Assembly (NCBI GenBank): GCA_949752735.1
Contig: OX457042.1
Location: forward strand, 36,452,368-36,516,367
DNA: 64,000 bases
From: Lumbricus terrestris
Taxonomy: Eukaryota > Annelida > Clitellata > Crassiclitellata > Lumbricidae
Reading direction: 5' to 3'
A program made the translations under genes and the position numbers. This document shows, piece by piece, positions 24,601 to 38,700 of the stretch. Positions within the stretch are counted from its first letter, which is position 1. Each line of letters opens with the position of its first letter. Under the pieces are notes generated by a model. It searched no databases. It was not told where the DNA came from and saw only the letters and a list, made by a program, of their open reading frames with translations.

Positions 24601-26699
24601 ATAAGACAATAAATTTTAGTGAATTCTTTTAGTCTGGATTTCGGTTCAAGGAATGGTGGCTGAAAGCATAAGTTACAAACAACAATTAAACATTGTGTTT
24701 AATTGTTGTTTCCTTTTGGAGCCCAGTCAATAGGGTCGACTGAGGCTGTAGAAATAGATGGAGAATGTATTGCAGATGTCTCGTGCACATCCCTCTCCTC
24801 TTAGCGCTCTGCAAACACAAAAGAAGACAATCAACATCCGGCCGTAGAATGGTTTTCATGTCACACACGAATTGCCAGGATTGAATGGATACTATGAATC
24901 AACGCGATGAAATTATGGGAAGTTGTCGTTGAAAGATTATAGATGCTCACTTCACCTTTGATTGAGCACTGTTAGCTTTACGTTGAGCAGATTTCGATAC
25001 AGAAAAAGAAATGCAAAGTTGAAGCAGTCGTGGATTGCAGAAGAAACAGCAGTGCAGCATGTGCTATGATCTTGAAAAATGTTTTGTTTTGGGTGGTTTC
25101 AGAATGACATTGTTTCCGTTTCTTACAGTTTAGACTTAGTTTTTGAGGAGACACTGTTTGAGGACTCATTCCAATTGGTTAAATTGCTCACCCAGATTTG
25201 GCGTATCTCCAAATCTTTATAAATCTAAAACCCAAGTCTAGCTGTCAATCTTTGATTAATATATTTGTTATTTGATGTAAGTTATTTGGATGAGCATAAA
25301 GTGTGTGACTAAGATGTATGTGATCACTAATTGTACTATAGAAGACATTTAGGTGACAGGTCTCAACTTTTAGGTGGCTGATCTTATTGCTCCAAGGTTT
25401 GAGATCTGGTGGGATCTGGCTGAATTTAACCACTCCAAATAATACTATGAAAAAAGTTCTGGAGTAAACATTAAATAAAAAGAGTGATGGGTTAATGAAA
25501 GTTCTTGAATTGCTTCCCTCGCGTTGCTCCAGGACTTCAAAGCATTGTTGTTTTACTGCTAAAGTGTTAAATACCTGACCAGCCTAAGAATGGATGCAGT
25601 CATTGAGACCTTCTTGTACCAGTGCTCTCTCTCTCTTCCTTGTGTGATGCATCTGAATGAAATCTTCTAGCGATGGGATCCAGTAGCTCAATTTCTCAGC
25701 TGGAGGAAAATATCCTGGAAACCTTGTGGAAAGTATCATTTCAGGATGGCCTAATAAAATTCTTACGCTGCAAAATGAAGAAATTGAAGGCCAATAGCTC
25801 CTAAGAAGTAGAAGGGTCTTGAACTGTTTCTTTGCAATGGACAAAGGAGGAGTATAAACAATGAAACAGCCTTCAGGGATATACATTTGCTAAGCATTCA
25901 TTAATTGCTTTGTGGGACGTTGAACTTTGTCTTATTGCTCTTCACTTAGGTTGCTGGTCTCAATCGTTCGTTTGCTTAAAGAATTTCAATTCTTAACTTC
26001 AACTTCACAAAATATTTATCTCATCTATGATGATATTAGAACTATTTTTCTGAATTTCTTATTAATGTTATGTTGTTTTCTTATTGTAGTCTTAGGCAAT
26101 TTGAATTGAGTGTAACGTTCGTTCATTTGTTAGTTTTAGGTAATTACCATATTTTAAAAAATTGATGCTTAGTTTATAAAATGCTATAATATCGGCAGGA
26201 CTTGTTTGGTTCAATAAATTTCCTGTGACTTTTAAAACCAGATAGGCCTAACATTTTGTGAGTACCTACATTTTATGAGCTCAGGCAGCAAATCAGCCTT
26301 TACTACACAGAGTTATGAATATCGTTTTGAAGCAATCAAATGGAAATTGTAATTTGGAACATGAGAACAGCATCTATGCAGTCAATTGGATTCGCTTAGA
26401 TAAAAAAATATGCCTAATCCCTCAGATAAAGAGATATGATTGATTTAGTTTCGAATTCTAAGCTGATTGGGTTCAGTCTGCGAAATTGTTCCCCATTTGT
26501 TTGCAACTAAAGTATTACTTCATGTAGGCGCTATATAAATGCGATATACTTTACAATGTGGAGCATGGGTATTTTGTCGGAGCTATGGGGTGTGTTCAAC
26601 GTTGCAAGAGCGAGCGATCAGCCTTTGTGTACAGTGCATATAGTCAGTGCGTACGCCAGCTGCATGCACAGCGAGAAGAGAGCTATAGTGTGCACACAC

Positions 26700-26762
<63 letters not shown>

Positions 26763-29700
26763 ATATCCGTCAGACTCGACTGCCAGCCGGAACTACTTTT
26801 ATGCTAATGAAGCTGCCTTGCCAGCCAACCGACCTGCGGGGCGGCTAATATGTATGGCCGGGATAAATAAACCATTATGCGGTCTATTTAATTGGAGCTG
26901 GTGCGCGGGTCCCCTATCTATCTATCTATCTGTCCGTGGATCTTTTACTTCTATGTGCGCCGCGTACGAGGGCCCGTCTACTGGCCGCAGCGCCGCGGTT
27001 TCAGCCCCTGAACGAACGTCGTCAATATTGCAAGACCTTTGCTTCATACGCGGGCGAAGCCCGTTCGCTACACCAACATTGCACTTGGACTGGACTTTGC
27101 TATAGCGCCGTTTGTTATACGCGCGTGGTCGGCGCAGCCGTAATGTTTCCGTGGTACAGTCAGTATGGCGCGCCGAAACGCCGAAATAATTTTGTTCCTG
27201 GCCAACGATTTTTCTTAAAAATTGGCCATCTTAATTTGTGGCTTAGCGTAAAAAATGTCCAGACTTCATACATTGTGGTTTTCATAAACTCTTGAAAACC
27301 GACAGTCTAAGATCAGTTAATTACGATTAGAGCCTCACTCTACATGCTTAAATTTGTGAATAACGTGGTTAGAATGCGAACAGTAATGTTGGCAAACGGA
27401 TGCGTGGTTTTCTGGACGGACGGCGTTCCATAGACTCAGCTGTGCGTCGGCGCGGCCAATACGTGTAAATTGAGGCCGAGTATTGAAGCCCTGCTGCACG
27501 GCGGGCGTGCGGGCGTTTGAGGGGCCGAGCACAGCCGGCGTAGTCGTCGACGGCTTGGCGGCTGTGTTCAGGTGCAATCGGCAGGCAACCCTGCCGGTCG
27601 GTCGGTCGGTCGGTCTGACGGTCGGTCGGTCGGCCTGCCTGAAGCTGGTTCTCGCAAAGCCCGACTCGCAACGGCACACCGCCCGCTGTATAACAAGCGC
27701 TGTGTCTCTGTTTCTCTCAACCAATATATATGGCAAAGCTGTATATTTGAGTGTATGCATGTGAGCGTGTGTGCATGTGATTGTGTGTCCATATTATTCG
27801 GTCTACTCACTCTCTCTGTATACGCGTATTGTTGGGGAAATGCTATAGAGTTATATTCGGTCTGTGTTAGGCCGAATTAGAATAAGACGTTGCTGTTGAG
27901 GAAAGTTGGTCCGTTTTCGGTTCTTCCCGTTGTGAGCATGAAGCTGGCTGCGAAAAATGGATTTCTGCAGCGGTCGACCGAGAGCAGCAGGGTACCAGCG
28001 TCCGCCGTCGCGAGCTCGGGCACCAGAGCTTCTTGCGCTGAACAAAGAGTTCGTACACAACAATAAGTTTATTGTGTAGCTGGTAACTTGTTAAATAGAA
28101 ACAGAAGTTGAAGCAGCATTGAAAAATAACGACCACAGCTTGCTCAAGAAATGCGGTTTTCTCGGTCCTGGCCTTTACTAATATATTATAAACATTGTGC
28201 TACGAAAGAACAAATTTTTTTAAGGGGTACTCCTGGTTTGATAGAAACTTGACTTGCGGGTAGCCGCGTTTGATATTTATTTGCGTGATTAATTTTTTTG
28301 TTTTTCTTTTGTGCTCTGTGGCTTTTCCATTGTGATCTTGGCCTTTTGTATTTTTCCCGTGCGTTGATCGGCTTTAATCTTAGGCATTGTTGTTGGTGGT
28401 GTTGATTGTGGAGGTGTTTGAAAGCGTTGGTCGTCCGCTGTTGTTGATGCCGAGAGTCGGCTGATTGGGCTTTAATTGATCGAGTATTAGTCGTCGCCTC
28501 TTTGTTTGTCTGTCGGTGTGCGTGCGTGCGTGTGCTGTCTGTCTTCCCTGGAGCCCTGCTAAGTGTCCAGATACTCTTTCCAAATGGTCTCGTTGACTTG
28601 TTATATTACTCAGCTGTTTGAATTTTTGTGTTTCATTTTTTTATGGAATCTGTTCTCGTCTTGTGAATTGCTTTGTGCTATGGAAACAAATTGGTTTTTT
28701 CGCATGATCGAAAATGGATTTTTCAAGTAGCACCATGCCAATTCACTGAACATTGTTAAAAAACAATTTGAGTTGTGGAGTTGCTGTTCAAGTAAAGCAA
28801 AGACTGGAAATAAGCCGGGTTCATCTGAAGAGTTTGGTTTATTTTTTTGGCAATGACTTCTAAGAACTGGTGGGTTACGCAAGGGTTTAGATCTGTGCGC
28901 ACATGGACCATGGTTGGATGTTGTATGGCATGGTTATCTGTTTTGAATGCTTACCGGGATTTGGACTACCTTCTACACATTGTTTCATTTACTATCAGTT
29001 ACTATTGAACAATAGATTCACAGTTTGTAGTAATCATGGACAATGTGCACACATTGCAAATTTTGTTATTGTAATGCTGCTAATAGCAGATAAATTGTAA
29101 CGATGCTTTCTGACCACAGCATAATGCACATAAATATAGGACAACTGCAATGTTCGTTTATTGGAATATAATAGAAACTCTTGCTTCCTTATCGTTGGTA
29201 ACTGCACTGACAATGGGGCGAATATGGTACATATGGGTGTGGAAAGGATTAACCAGAAATTATGATAATTGTTATTACTGATTATTCTACTACTAAGTAC
29301 TATTTATTAAGCATAGCCATCTAATGATGAAGCATCAGTCAATGGTGTTAGGGGCAGCTAGGCAATTGTGAGTGAAGGACTTTCAGGGTCTTCATATATA
29401 ATAGCTGAGTAATATGAGGGAGACGGGAGGCTCGAACCATACTCGCTGAGTTAAGGCAAGTACTCGGTCATCCAGCTACAGACTGACCAGTTGAGCTGCC
29501 ATAGCTGTCCTCTTCCGTCAGAAGCTGCCATGAAAATGCGTCGGCCAGAGACAGGAAGAGGCTGTCAGGAACGAATTTGGATAACTTGACTAATGATCTT
29601 TCATTAAGAAATAGTTCTTGATTCTGACTTCCTGGTGGAAGCGGATGGATAATTGGATATGGATGTCGAGGATGCGGAATTCGTGCATCTGGCTGTGCAC

Positions 29701-32700
29701 GGGCAGTCAACATGCAACATCCATGCATGTCAACATGCACAACATTCATACTTGTCAACATACAACATCCATGCATGTCAACATACAACATCCATGCATG
29801 TCAACATACAACATCCATGCGTGTCAACATACAACATCCATGCATGTCAACATACAACATCCATGCATGTCAACATACAACATCCATGCATGTCAACATA
29901 CAACATACATGCATGTCATCATACAACATACATGCATGTCATCATACAACATCCATGCATGTCAACATACAACATCCATGCATGCCAACATACAACATAC
30001 ATGCATGTCAACATACAACGTCCATGCATGTGTCTCTGTGTGTTCGGTGCTGCAAACATTATTGTGCAAAAATGACATATGGGATCTGAGTCATTCATTC
30101 ATTCATTGTCAGAATTCATATAGCACCTTTTCAAGACTTCTACTTGGAGGCAGCATGCTCTGCGCTGGTCTTTAGTATGATAAGTTACATGTCATTACAT
30201 TTAATGATTACTGTATCAGTTAGGGAAATATTGCACAGTGAACTAGAAGAGTCAACTAGCCATTGGGTTTCCGTCAACAGCTGAGAGTTACCGTGGCTTG
30301 GAAGGGGATGAGTCATACTCATTTTGTGGACAAAGCACCTTTGTTATTGAATCTGTAGCAATTATTATTTGATTATTAATTAGGTTAATTTATTATTTAA
30401 GTCACGTATTAAAATTAGTATTTATAGGTATTGCTTATTTAATGTTATTACTTATTAGTAGAATTTATCATTCCTGCACTAATACATTTTGAGCAAACTG
30501 ATTGCAAAAAAAGCATATATTATTTGTCTAAGTGGTGTGTCTTTGTGTGTTTGAGTTTGTTTGCATGTGTGTGTTGTATGTGAGCTTTTATTACAGTATG
30601 TGTGTGCCCATGCTGTGTATTTCACCATGTAGGTGTGTGCACGGAACGCCTCTGAGTAGTCCCCTTGAAGAGTCGCTATGCAAATTCTCAAAATGAATGA
30701 ATGAAAATGCACTTGATGTATGAATGAATGTTAACATATGGAATTGTTTGTGTTTATTACTTTAGATTTTTAGGCTTTAAGAGATGTCACATTAAAATTT
30801 TAAGACTAAGGGAAGTGTTGTGTTGGAGCAAGAGATATTTGGAGAAAAATGATGATACTCTAGTCTTGTCTAGTTGGTAAGATTGCATGAATGGGAGAAC
30901 ACTGGTAACTCGTAGGATGCTATTGAAGGCTCTCAGATGCAGTGCAGCTTTATTGACTCGGATATTGCATTTACAGTGGTTGGTTGATTTCAGAGATAGT
31001 GATTATGGTAATGGCTGTACTATTGAACAATGCAGGTGATGAATGATGAAGATTGTGATTGTATTGCTATGTAAAACTTGCTGCAGTGAGTTTTCAGTGC
31101 TGTTTCAATTTGCTTCCCTTACAGGTAGTCCATGACAAGCTTTGTTATGGATCAGATTCCTGTTGACCACCAGCTTAATTGACTAAACGTTTTATCTTAC
31201 TGAATTCTATAAGATATCTAAAGGAAAACGCAGAATCTGATTTTGGTCTTGTACAATATTTTAATCGAAACAACCAACTTAGAATTTATCTGTTGAATGA
31301 GAGAAATGAAAAGAAACTGCAGAATCCAGCATTCCTTTTTTAAAGCTTTGTATTCGAAATAACAGAATTGGCAATTACACAACAAAGGACTTTCAAAGGC
31401 ATTGAAGTGTCTTTATGGATCGAAACCTGCATCTTTCAAGAACGGGGCACTGGATAAATCAATGGCTTTTGTTACTGTGTAAATTTGTGAATGGCTTATA
31501 GCTGAGGGGGATTGTTGCCGGGAAGGGGCAACTCGAGGGCTATTGCTCTTTTATTGTGAGAATGTCGTCCTGCTAAGGTTATGGATATGTTTGTGAAGCA
31601 ATTAGTTGTCGTCCTGTTCCCGGCACTAGACCTGCAGTTCCTCCGCACGCTCACCCACCGCCGCTCCCCCTCTACCCTCCCCCACCAAGGGGCGCTGATG
31701 CCGGGAACTGCCTCTAGAGATGTTGGGGGTTTATATCTTGGTAATTGTTTCTATTGACTTGATGTTCCATTTACGTCTGGTCGTCGGTGTTGAGGGAGGA
31801 TAAGTGGAGGGAGGAGGAGGTGTTGGGAGGCAGATGGAGGAAGGGAGGGAGAGGGAGAGGGACGGGGAGATGTGGAGAAGAGTTCCCGAAGAAAAAGATT
31901 AAGTGCCTATAGTAAATCTTCATTGGTACACGGAGACTGGCGAGATGGGGTGGGGTGGGGTGGGTGTGGGGAATAGATTGAATGACACAGAGGCAGACCT
32001 ATAGAGGCACACACAAAAGGAGAATGTAAATAAGAGACTTGGTAGCTGGATGATCTGTTGACGTTTGCTTTGATGCCAGTCTGGATGGCCTGGGTGGGGG
32101 AGGCAGGGCGGGAGGAGGGGCGGAGGAGGAGTATGGCGGCGAAGGGGAATTCCGGCCAATGAAAGAGACTGGGAAGGTAGATGACGTTATGTGAAGGGAA
32201 TTCCCTTTGGCCTGTAAACCATAATTAGAGTTTGCATTTTGACGCTGACCTAGTTTCCCCGGGATTCCTTCCCCCACACTCCCCTCCCCCGCAACCATTA
32301 TTCTCTGGGATATACCTGCCGCTGGTTCCTGAGTTTATTGGAATGCACTGAGTGCAAATGAAAGTAATGTGTTTAGAAATGCAGTAACTTAGGGTCAACA
32401 CAGATTGGCAAAAAGCGAACACATGTATACGTAGAAAGGTCAGACGGTTATTCTGCAGGTGGCGGATGTGTTTAATGAAGTAGTGCTATACGAATCATTG
32501 ATTACGTTGCTCTCATGTGAATTGCTCGTTATATTATTTGCATTAGAAGTTGATGTCTTGTGGTCTGCTATGGATTCTGCGCTACTTGTTCTGTGCTACT
32601 GATTCTGTGCTACTTGTTCTGTGCTACTGATTCTGTGCTACTTGTTCTACAGGTGCTACTGATTCTGTGCTACTTGTTCTGTGCTACTTATTCTGTGCTA

Positions 32701-35700
32701 CTTGTTCTGTGCTACTGATTCTGTACTACTGATTCTGTACTACTGATTCTGTACTACTGATTCTGTGCTACTGGTTCTGTGCTACTGATTCTGTGCTACT
32801 GATTATGTGCTACTGATTCTGTGCTACTGATTATGTGCTAAGTACTGATTCTGTGCTTCTGATTCTGTCCAGCGGACGCTGCTGTTGATGACTTGTGCAT
32901 TAAGATCGCGGTGTTCTAGAAGTTTCCAGATTAGATTACCCTTCTGTTGAGTATGGTTTTTTAGAGTTGGTTTGTGGTGATCATGTTTGTGCATGGGCTG
33001 CTAGCCATGAATCTGGATTCTTCTTTCCCTTCAGGCTAGGATTATTCCCTCTGGCAAGGGGTCAGCCACTCGGATCCTTCTCCTCCACTTCTCCATGAAT
33101 CTGGATTGTACTGACTCAAAGTGATAGAGGCATGATCACTTGATCAGCTGACCCGATTGACCAGTGTATCTTAAATATAAACCTGAGATATTCAGAGCGG
33201 GTGATATCTAAATACAGTTAGCGAATGAAAATAAGAGGAGTACTTTTTGTTGAATGATTGATTCTGGTGTGAAGTTAGACAACAGTTCACAGTCTTAACG
33301 GGAGTTTTTTCATGTGGTTGTAGGACATATCAAGCTGTGATGAGGGTGGCTCAGACAGTAGCAGCAGCACAGAGGTCTACTCTCAGATCACCCCAATGTC
33401 CACGCCTTCCACCACGCCACTGCCGCCCCAGTCCGCTGGTGGAGGCACGAAACCCTCGCCACAAGGATCGGACGAGTCGCCTTCCAACACTCCAGCGCCT
33501 GGGATGGCAACGGCGCCTTCATTGGGTGCCATGGCGCCAACCGTTCTACCTGGCAGTTCCAGTTCCATGTCTTTGACAGGTGTGTCGTCATTGCCCATGG
33601 CATCACAACCATCAGAATCAACGCACGGAGTCCAGGTTGCTGGAGGACAGACTCTACCTGGTGAGTTAGAAATGGTTTCTGTTCAGCGTAAAGTTCATAA
33701 TTTGTTAGAGAAATCATAAAGAAAGAAATGAAGCATGTTATTAGAAGCATGCAAATTCACTCTGAATCTACTGTAATTCATGCAAAAATCTATTACAAAA
33801 TATCCTAAAAGCAAAATTTATTGTTACTTATAAAGTTTATTCAGTTAGCAAGGGGTACCCTTTGAGTATGGGGATCATTTGACCGGGTGAATTTTGTAGT
33901 ACTGTGAAACATATGTACAGCTTCTTTTACTGTCTGATTTTGACTTTGATTTCTTTGATCAGGTCTAGTGTTTATGTAAACATGAATGGAAATGTTTTTG
34001 AGACCAGATATGCTTTGTGGCCTGTAAGACAGCAGAAGGAAAAGAGAGGGTCTGGTCTTTGATTCCAATTCTTTGACAGGTGTTTTATCCTCGTTAGTCT
34101 ACCTTTCTCTGCAGTCAGGCACTACAGAATTTACCGGCTTTGTAAATTCTTTTAATTCTGTTCTCGTCTCCTTGCAAGTTGAACTATTTCAGTTTTCAGG
34201 CACGAGTATGTAAACTGAAATTTCTTTGTGAACTGAAATCTGTGAGACTGACCTTAATCATTACATAGTCTGTTTTTTCTGGTGCTCTTGCTTTTCAAAT
34301 ACTTTTCTGCCATTGATGATTGGTTAGAACTCTGTTTTCATGAGCTGGCCAGACTGGCCACTTGGGTTCAAGTACCGGTAGTCAATGAGAGCTGTAAACA
34401 GAGAAAACAAGAAGATGCTTGTCGTGTCAATATGATATGCTACAAGGTGTTGGATTTTGCCCGTGTGGCTTTATCTTGGTTCTTCCAGTTCATTCCAGCT
34501 ATCTGTGATCAAGATCTGTGCTTGTATTTTCTCAGGTCATTAATAAGAAATGACTTCTGAAACTGGTGCTACACAAGCCATTGTTTGTACTAAATTTTAT
34601 CACTTTAACAACTTTAATCCCCTTCTTTGACGACAAGCAGTATTGTTTTTCCAGTCACTTTTAGTACACTCTCATCCTTAACGTCTTTTTGGTGCTGTGT
34701 TGTAATGGAGATTTGTGTCACTGCCTCTCTCATCCAGTCTTTGGATTGGCATAACCCCAAAAAAGGTCGAGACAGAGTTCACTGTACACATTTTTGAGGT
34801 TACAATTCCGAATCCATTTCATTTGTAAGTTGTGCTATATAAATGCATGCTCAACAATGCTAGACTTAGGGTCAGGGGCTGGTTACTCGTGAAAATATTG
34901 TGTGCATCCATTTCTCTTTCAAACATAGATGCTGCCCTACTTCAAATTCTGTTTTTCATATCAATATGGTGTTTCAAATCTTCACAGGCAAATTGCAAAC
35001 ATAATTATTCTTCAGTCTGCCTCCATAAATATAATTAACTAGCTGGGGTACCCGGCGTTGCCTGGGAATTCTAGGATTCGTCCCGTTTCACGGCCAATCC
35101 CCCTACTTCCCCAACCTCACAACCCCATTCGCTCCCACCCTACCTTACTTCCCCCACCCTCCCACCATCCCGGCCCCGTTCCCAGGCCAATCTCCTACTT
35201 CCGCACCCGCACTTCCACCCTCCCTCAATTCCCTCCATCCGTCCCTCCCTCCTTCCCTCCCTACACCGTTTGTTATGTCAGTAGTTTATGCATTTGGTGG
35301 TCACATTCAGAGTGTTATAGTACGTTACTAGACTGGTATAAGGTACATTCATTTTCTAAAGGAATAACATTCCGTGCGTGACACACCTAAACTTGCTACC
35401 AAATTTGGCGACACACCATGCGATCGCCATTATGTCAATACCTTTAAAATTAAGATAGACCTATGTTAAGATATCACAGCTTATCTATTTTAGATTGTTA
35501 AAATTTCTAATTAATGAAAATATTGACGCTGAATGCTTTTTAGTTTCCAATGATTCTAGAATTCTAAATTCCAACGATCTAAATCTACGATTCTGCGTCG
35601 TTTTATTCTGACTCTGCGTTAATTGTTTGACCTAACAGATAATGGAATTTTTACTCCTGGATTTTCTTTGGATAGTAAGACGTCTGACGACCTACAGGTT

Positions 35701-38700
35701 TTGCGGGTACAATACCGATAGGCCTACATGCAGTTGCGTAGCAACTTAGCCAGATGTCCCTGGACATACCCATTAACGAGACTACCGAATGAACATGATA
35801 GGATCTGGATGGCTATATAAAACTACTTTTAATTTTTTAGGTTAAAAAGAGCATAAAAGTTTTCATCAATTATCGGCATAGTGCAAGCCACCCTAATAGT
35901 TCCATGCAGCATATGAAAACATGGGATAAAGACAGTCAAACATTGCCGAAACTAAATGCTGCCCCTCAAAACGTCCGATTATTGTCATAGAAAAACTGGA
36001 AAGTAAAGAAATTTTTTAGGTATTAAGTTCGGAGGAATTTTGATCTCGTAGCCCCTGGACTATGTCCACCCTTGTTTATTTTAGTTGTTTGGCTCTGAAT
36101 ATGCAAACAGACTGAGAGGGCACATTTCCTCATAACCCTCAAAATTCTGTTTCTTAAATATAGGCCTGGAGTGCTGCGATTTCACACACCTGTTAAACTG
36201 CTAAAGCGTGCAAATCAGTGTAGAGCCTAATGCACGAACGACGGGTGTATGCTGTGAAAATTCACGACACACCACTTTTACGCAACACACCGCCGGTCTA
36301 TTTGCGACACACTAGTGTGTTGAGACACACCCGTTGAAAACCTCTGGCGTATGCTGCTACACACATAGGTTGAAAATTAATTGCAGTTGCTCTGTTGCAG
36401 AATGAACAAAATATGTATACATGGAAGAATTGGTGTTCCATGCGCACTTCCATCATAGTCATCTTTGTTGTTTTCTTGTTTGCTTTATGAGTACGTCAAA
36501 CAAAGCATGTCCTGCTTAATGCTCATCGGGTATTATTGTCTAGTTTTTTGGGTCGCTTGTCAATAATATTAATCAAAAATTATTATTGTTATTGGCAGAA
36601 TATTACACGTAAATCGGTTTAAGTTTACAGAGTTAGTCTCAATATACACAGGTCTGATTATTTATGATTATACTGAAGTTTGGTAATATCAATTAAATGA
36701 CCACTTGCATTGACCAATGACCATCCTATTAAGTAGGCTGTTTAGTGTTTACTTTTCATTTTCTCACTACTATTATTCACTACACAGAATAATCAAGTTT
36801 TGTCAAACTTTAAAAGTAGAGATAATTTATCTGGTGTAATGGTTATGACTGTTTGTCACCAACTGTCATCAACACCATGCTTGGAAAGCCAAATTGATAA
36901 TAATTAAATATAGTTGATTATTTAATGTATTGTGTTTAACCTAAACCATAAGCTCCAGTAGGTAGAGCCTAGTACTAGAGCTGTGTGTGCTAGTAGGCTA
37001 GTTTTCTTTGACTTTGTTGACTGTTGTTTTGCATAATGTTATGTAGGCCTACTTTACTTTTGTCTTGAACGGATGTCATCTTGTGCCAACATGTGGTACA
37101 ATAGCGTATTGTACCATATGTACGTTTTAGAAAACATAACGTACGTTCCATATGATATGCATGGTCGCATATTGGTCACATTAATATTTTAGAAGAAAAG
37201 CATAAAAGCTGGTGATCTGCACAAACTGCGTTATTATTGTAAAATTGTGATGGTGGGATAATTCCAACACCCGGCAACATTATTAAATTACTATTCATTA
37301 ATGGTTCCGTTGCTTTTTATTTGTATTTAAATCGACAATTGTGGCCATCTGTTGTTATATGTGTGTCGTTCGGCGGTGGCCTTTACTTAGATATTATGTA
37401 CGGCTTTTTGTTCTGGATTTCATCAATGCACGAACTGGGAATTGGTAGAGTAAGCGACGGAAACGATATTTCTCCATGACAATGACCCGACGTTGTGTTT
37501 GATTTGCGCTTTTTTTTTATAAATGGCTTTGTGCTGACACCTAGGAAGGGATGTGTGTAGAACGGAGGCATATAGAGATAGAATAGAGGCAGGGAGGGAG
37601 GGGTGAAGGAGTAGGGAAGGGGCGAAAGAGGGAGGCTGTAGGGACATGGGACGGAGGAGCGGAGATCTGTTGACAGTCTAATTGATAATTTCAATAATGA
37701 AAGAGTGTCTTTATATAATTGATGAGTGATGTTTGGTTTGGAGTTTATTAGGTGAAATTATATTCACTCTTCCTATATGTGTATTAATGACATTTCATTC
37801 CTTAATTATTGTCTATTTGTTCATAAATTTATAAAGTAGACATTGACTCTGTAGATTTTGATTATGGAAATCAGGTTAATATTAAATCTTGTTATTACTA
37901 TCATAATTATAGGATTTCTCAATGGGTTTAATTGGGTTAGTCATTAGTTTCTAAGTCACTTGAATAGTTCATTTAAATCTTTGATGTCTTATGTATTGAA
38001 TGAATTCACTGTTTAGTTAGATTCTCGATTCTTCAGCTCATATGTTTATTTTAATTTTCATTAACTTGCAACCAACCTTCATGTTTGAGGAAAACACAGA
38101 TTTCTCGCTCATTCTACTTACTACTTGTGGTAAATTTTGCTTTAACGAACTTGAATTTAATGTCAGTCTAATGTGTAGACTTGCTACACCAGATGAATTC
38201 TTGCGTAATTGTTTTATTTGCTCATAGTATAGTTAATTGAGAGATGGTTCGAAATCTTTTAACCGAAAAGGTTGATTATTTTGTCTCTGATTGAATCCAT
38301 TTCCTGTATTTTGTTTCTCTTCTCTCCGTCGTGGTCAGTGCTGTCTCTACCAGTCTGCTCTATCTAGTCTGGCTGCCAGTGTGTAATGCTGTTTGTCGGT
38401 CTGACACATGACGCCCAAAGCACTTGCGTCATCTCTTCTACGCAAATGAAATGAACAGGAAAATCCTCGTCATAACTTGGTCGTCTCCACTGGGTGCCAT
38501 TCCTCATGGCGTCCGTCTTGGCCGCCGAAGGCGTCTCCAAGTCTTTGTTTGATCACTAGGTGGCAGTAGTGTCTGGTGTTTTTGTATTTTGTGTGTGTCT
38601 GGTGTTTTTGTATTATGTGTGTGTCTGGTGTTTTTGTTTTGTGTGCGTGTGTGTGTGTGTGTCTGGTGTTTTCTATTATGTGTTTGTGTATGTGTGTGTC

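Larger units (their letters stand above)
21494..33323 (+). other. ARID1: ARID1 intron 2 (11.8 kb)
   Basis: Contains a (TG)n array, a roughly 168-bp tandem duplication, a (CT)n array, a CpG-rich island, a 23-bp minisatellite, LINE tails, a G-rich region and a 14-bp minisatellite. Between about 22.4 and 26.5 kb I see only unremarkable AT-rich sequence. No exon preserving the exon 2 to exon 3 phase was recognised. Confidence 0.7.

Noticed and set aside
27483..27764. Overlapping ORFs on both strands in the intronic CpG island
   Set aside because: They run through the (GGTC)n array and other high-GC sequence, and encode Arg/Ala/Pro-rich peptides without similarity.
29707..30032. CRISPR-like array of regular repeats
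   Set aside because: Units are contiguous tandem repeats with no unique spacers, in an animal intron.
29618..30175. 185-codon + strand ORF with His/Met/Thr repeats
   Set aside because: It is the 23-bp minisatellite read in an open frame; all three frames are open and there is no protein similarity.
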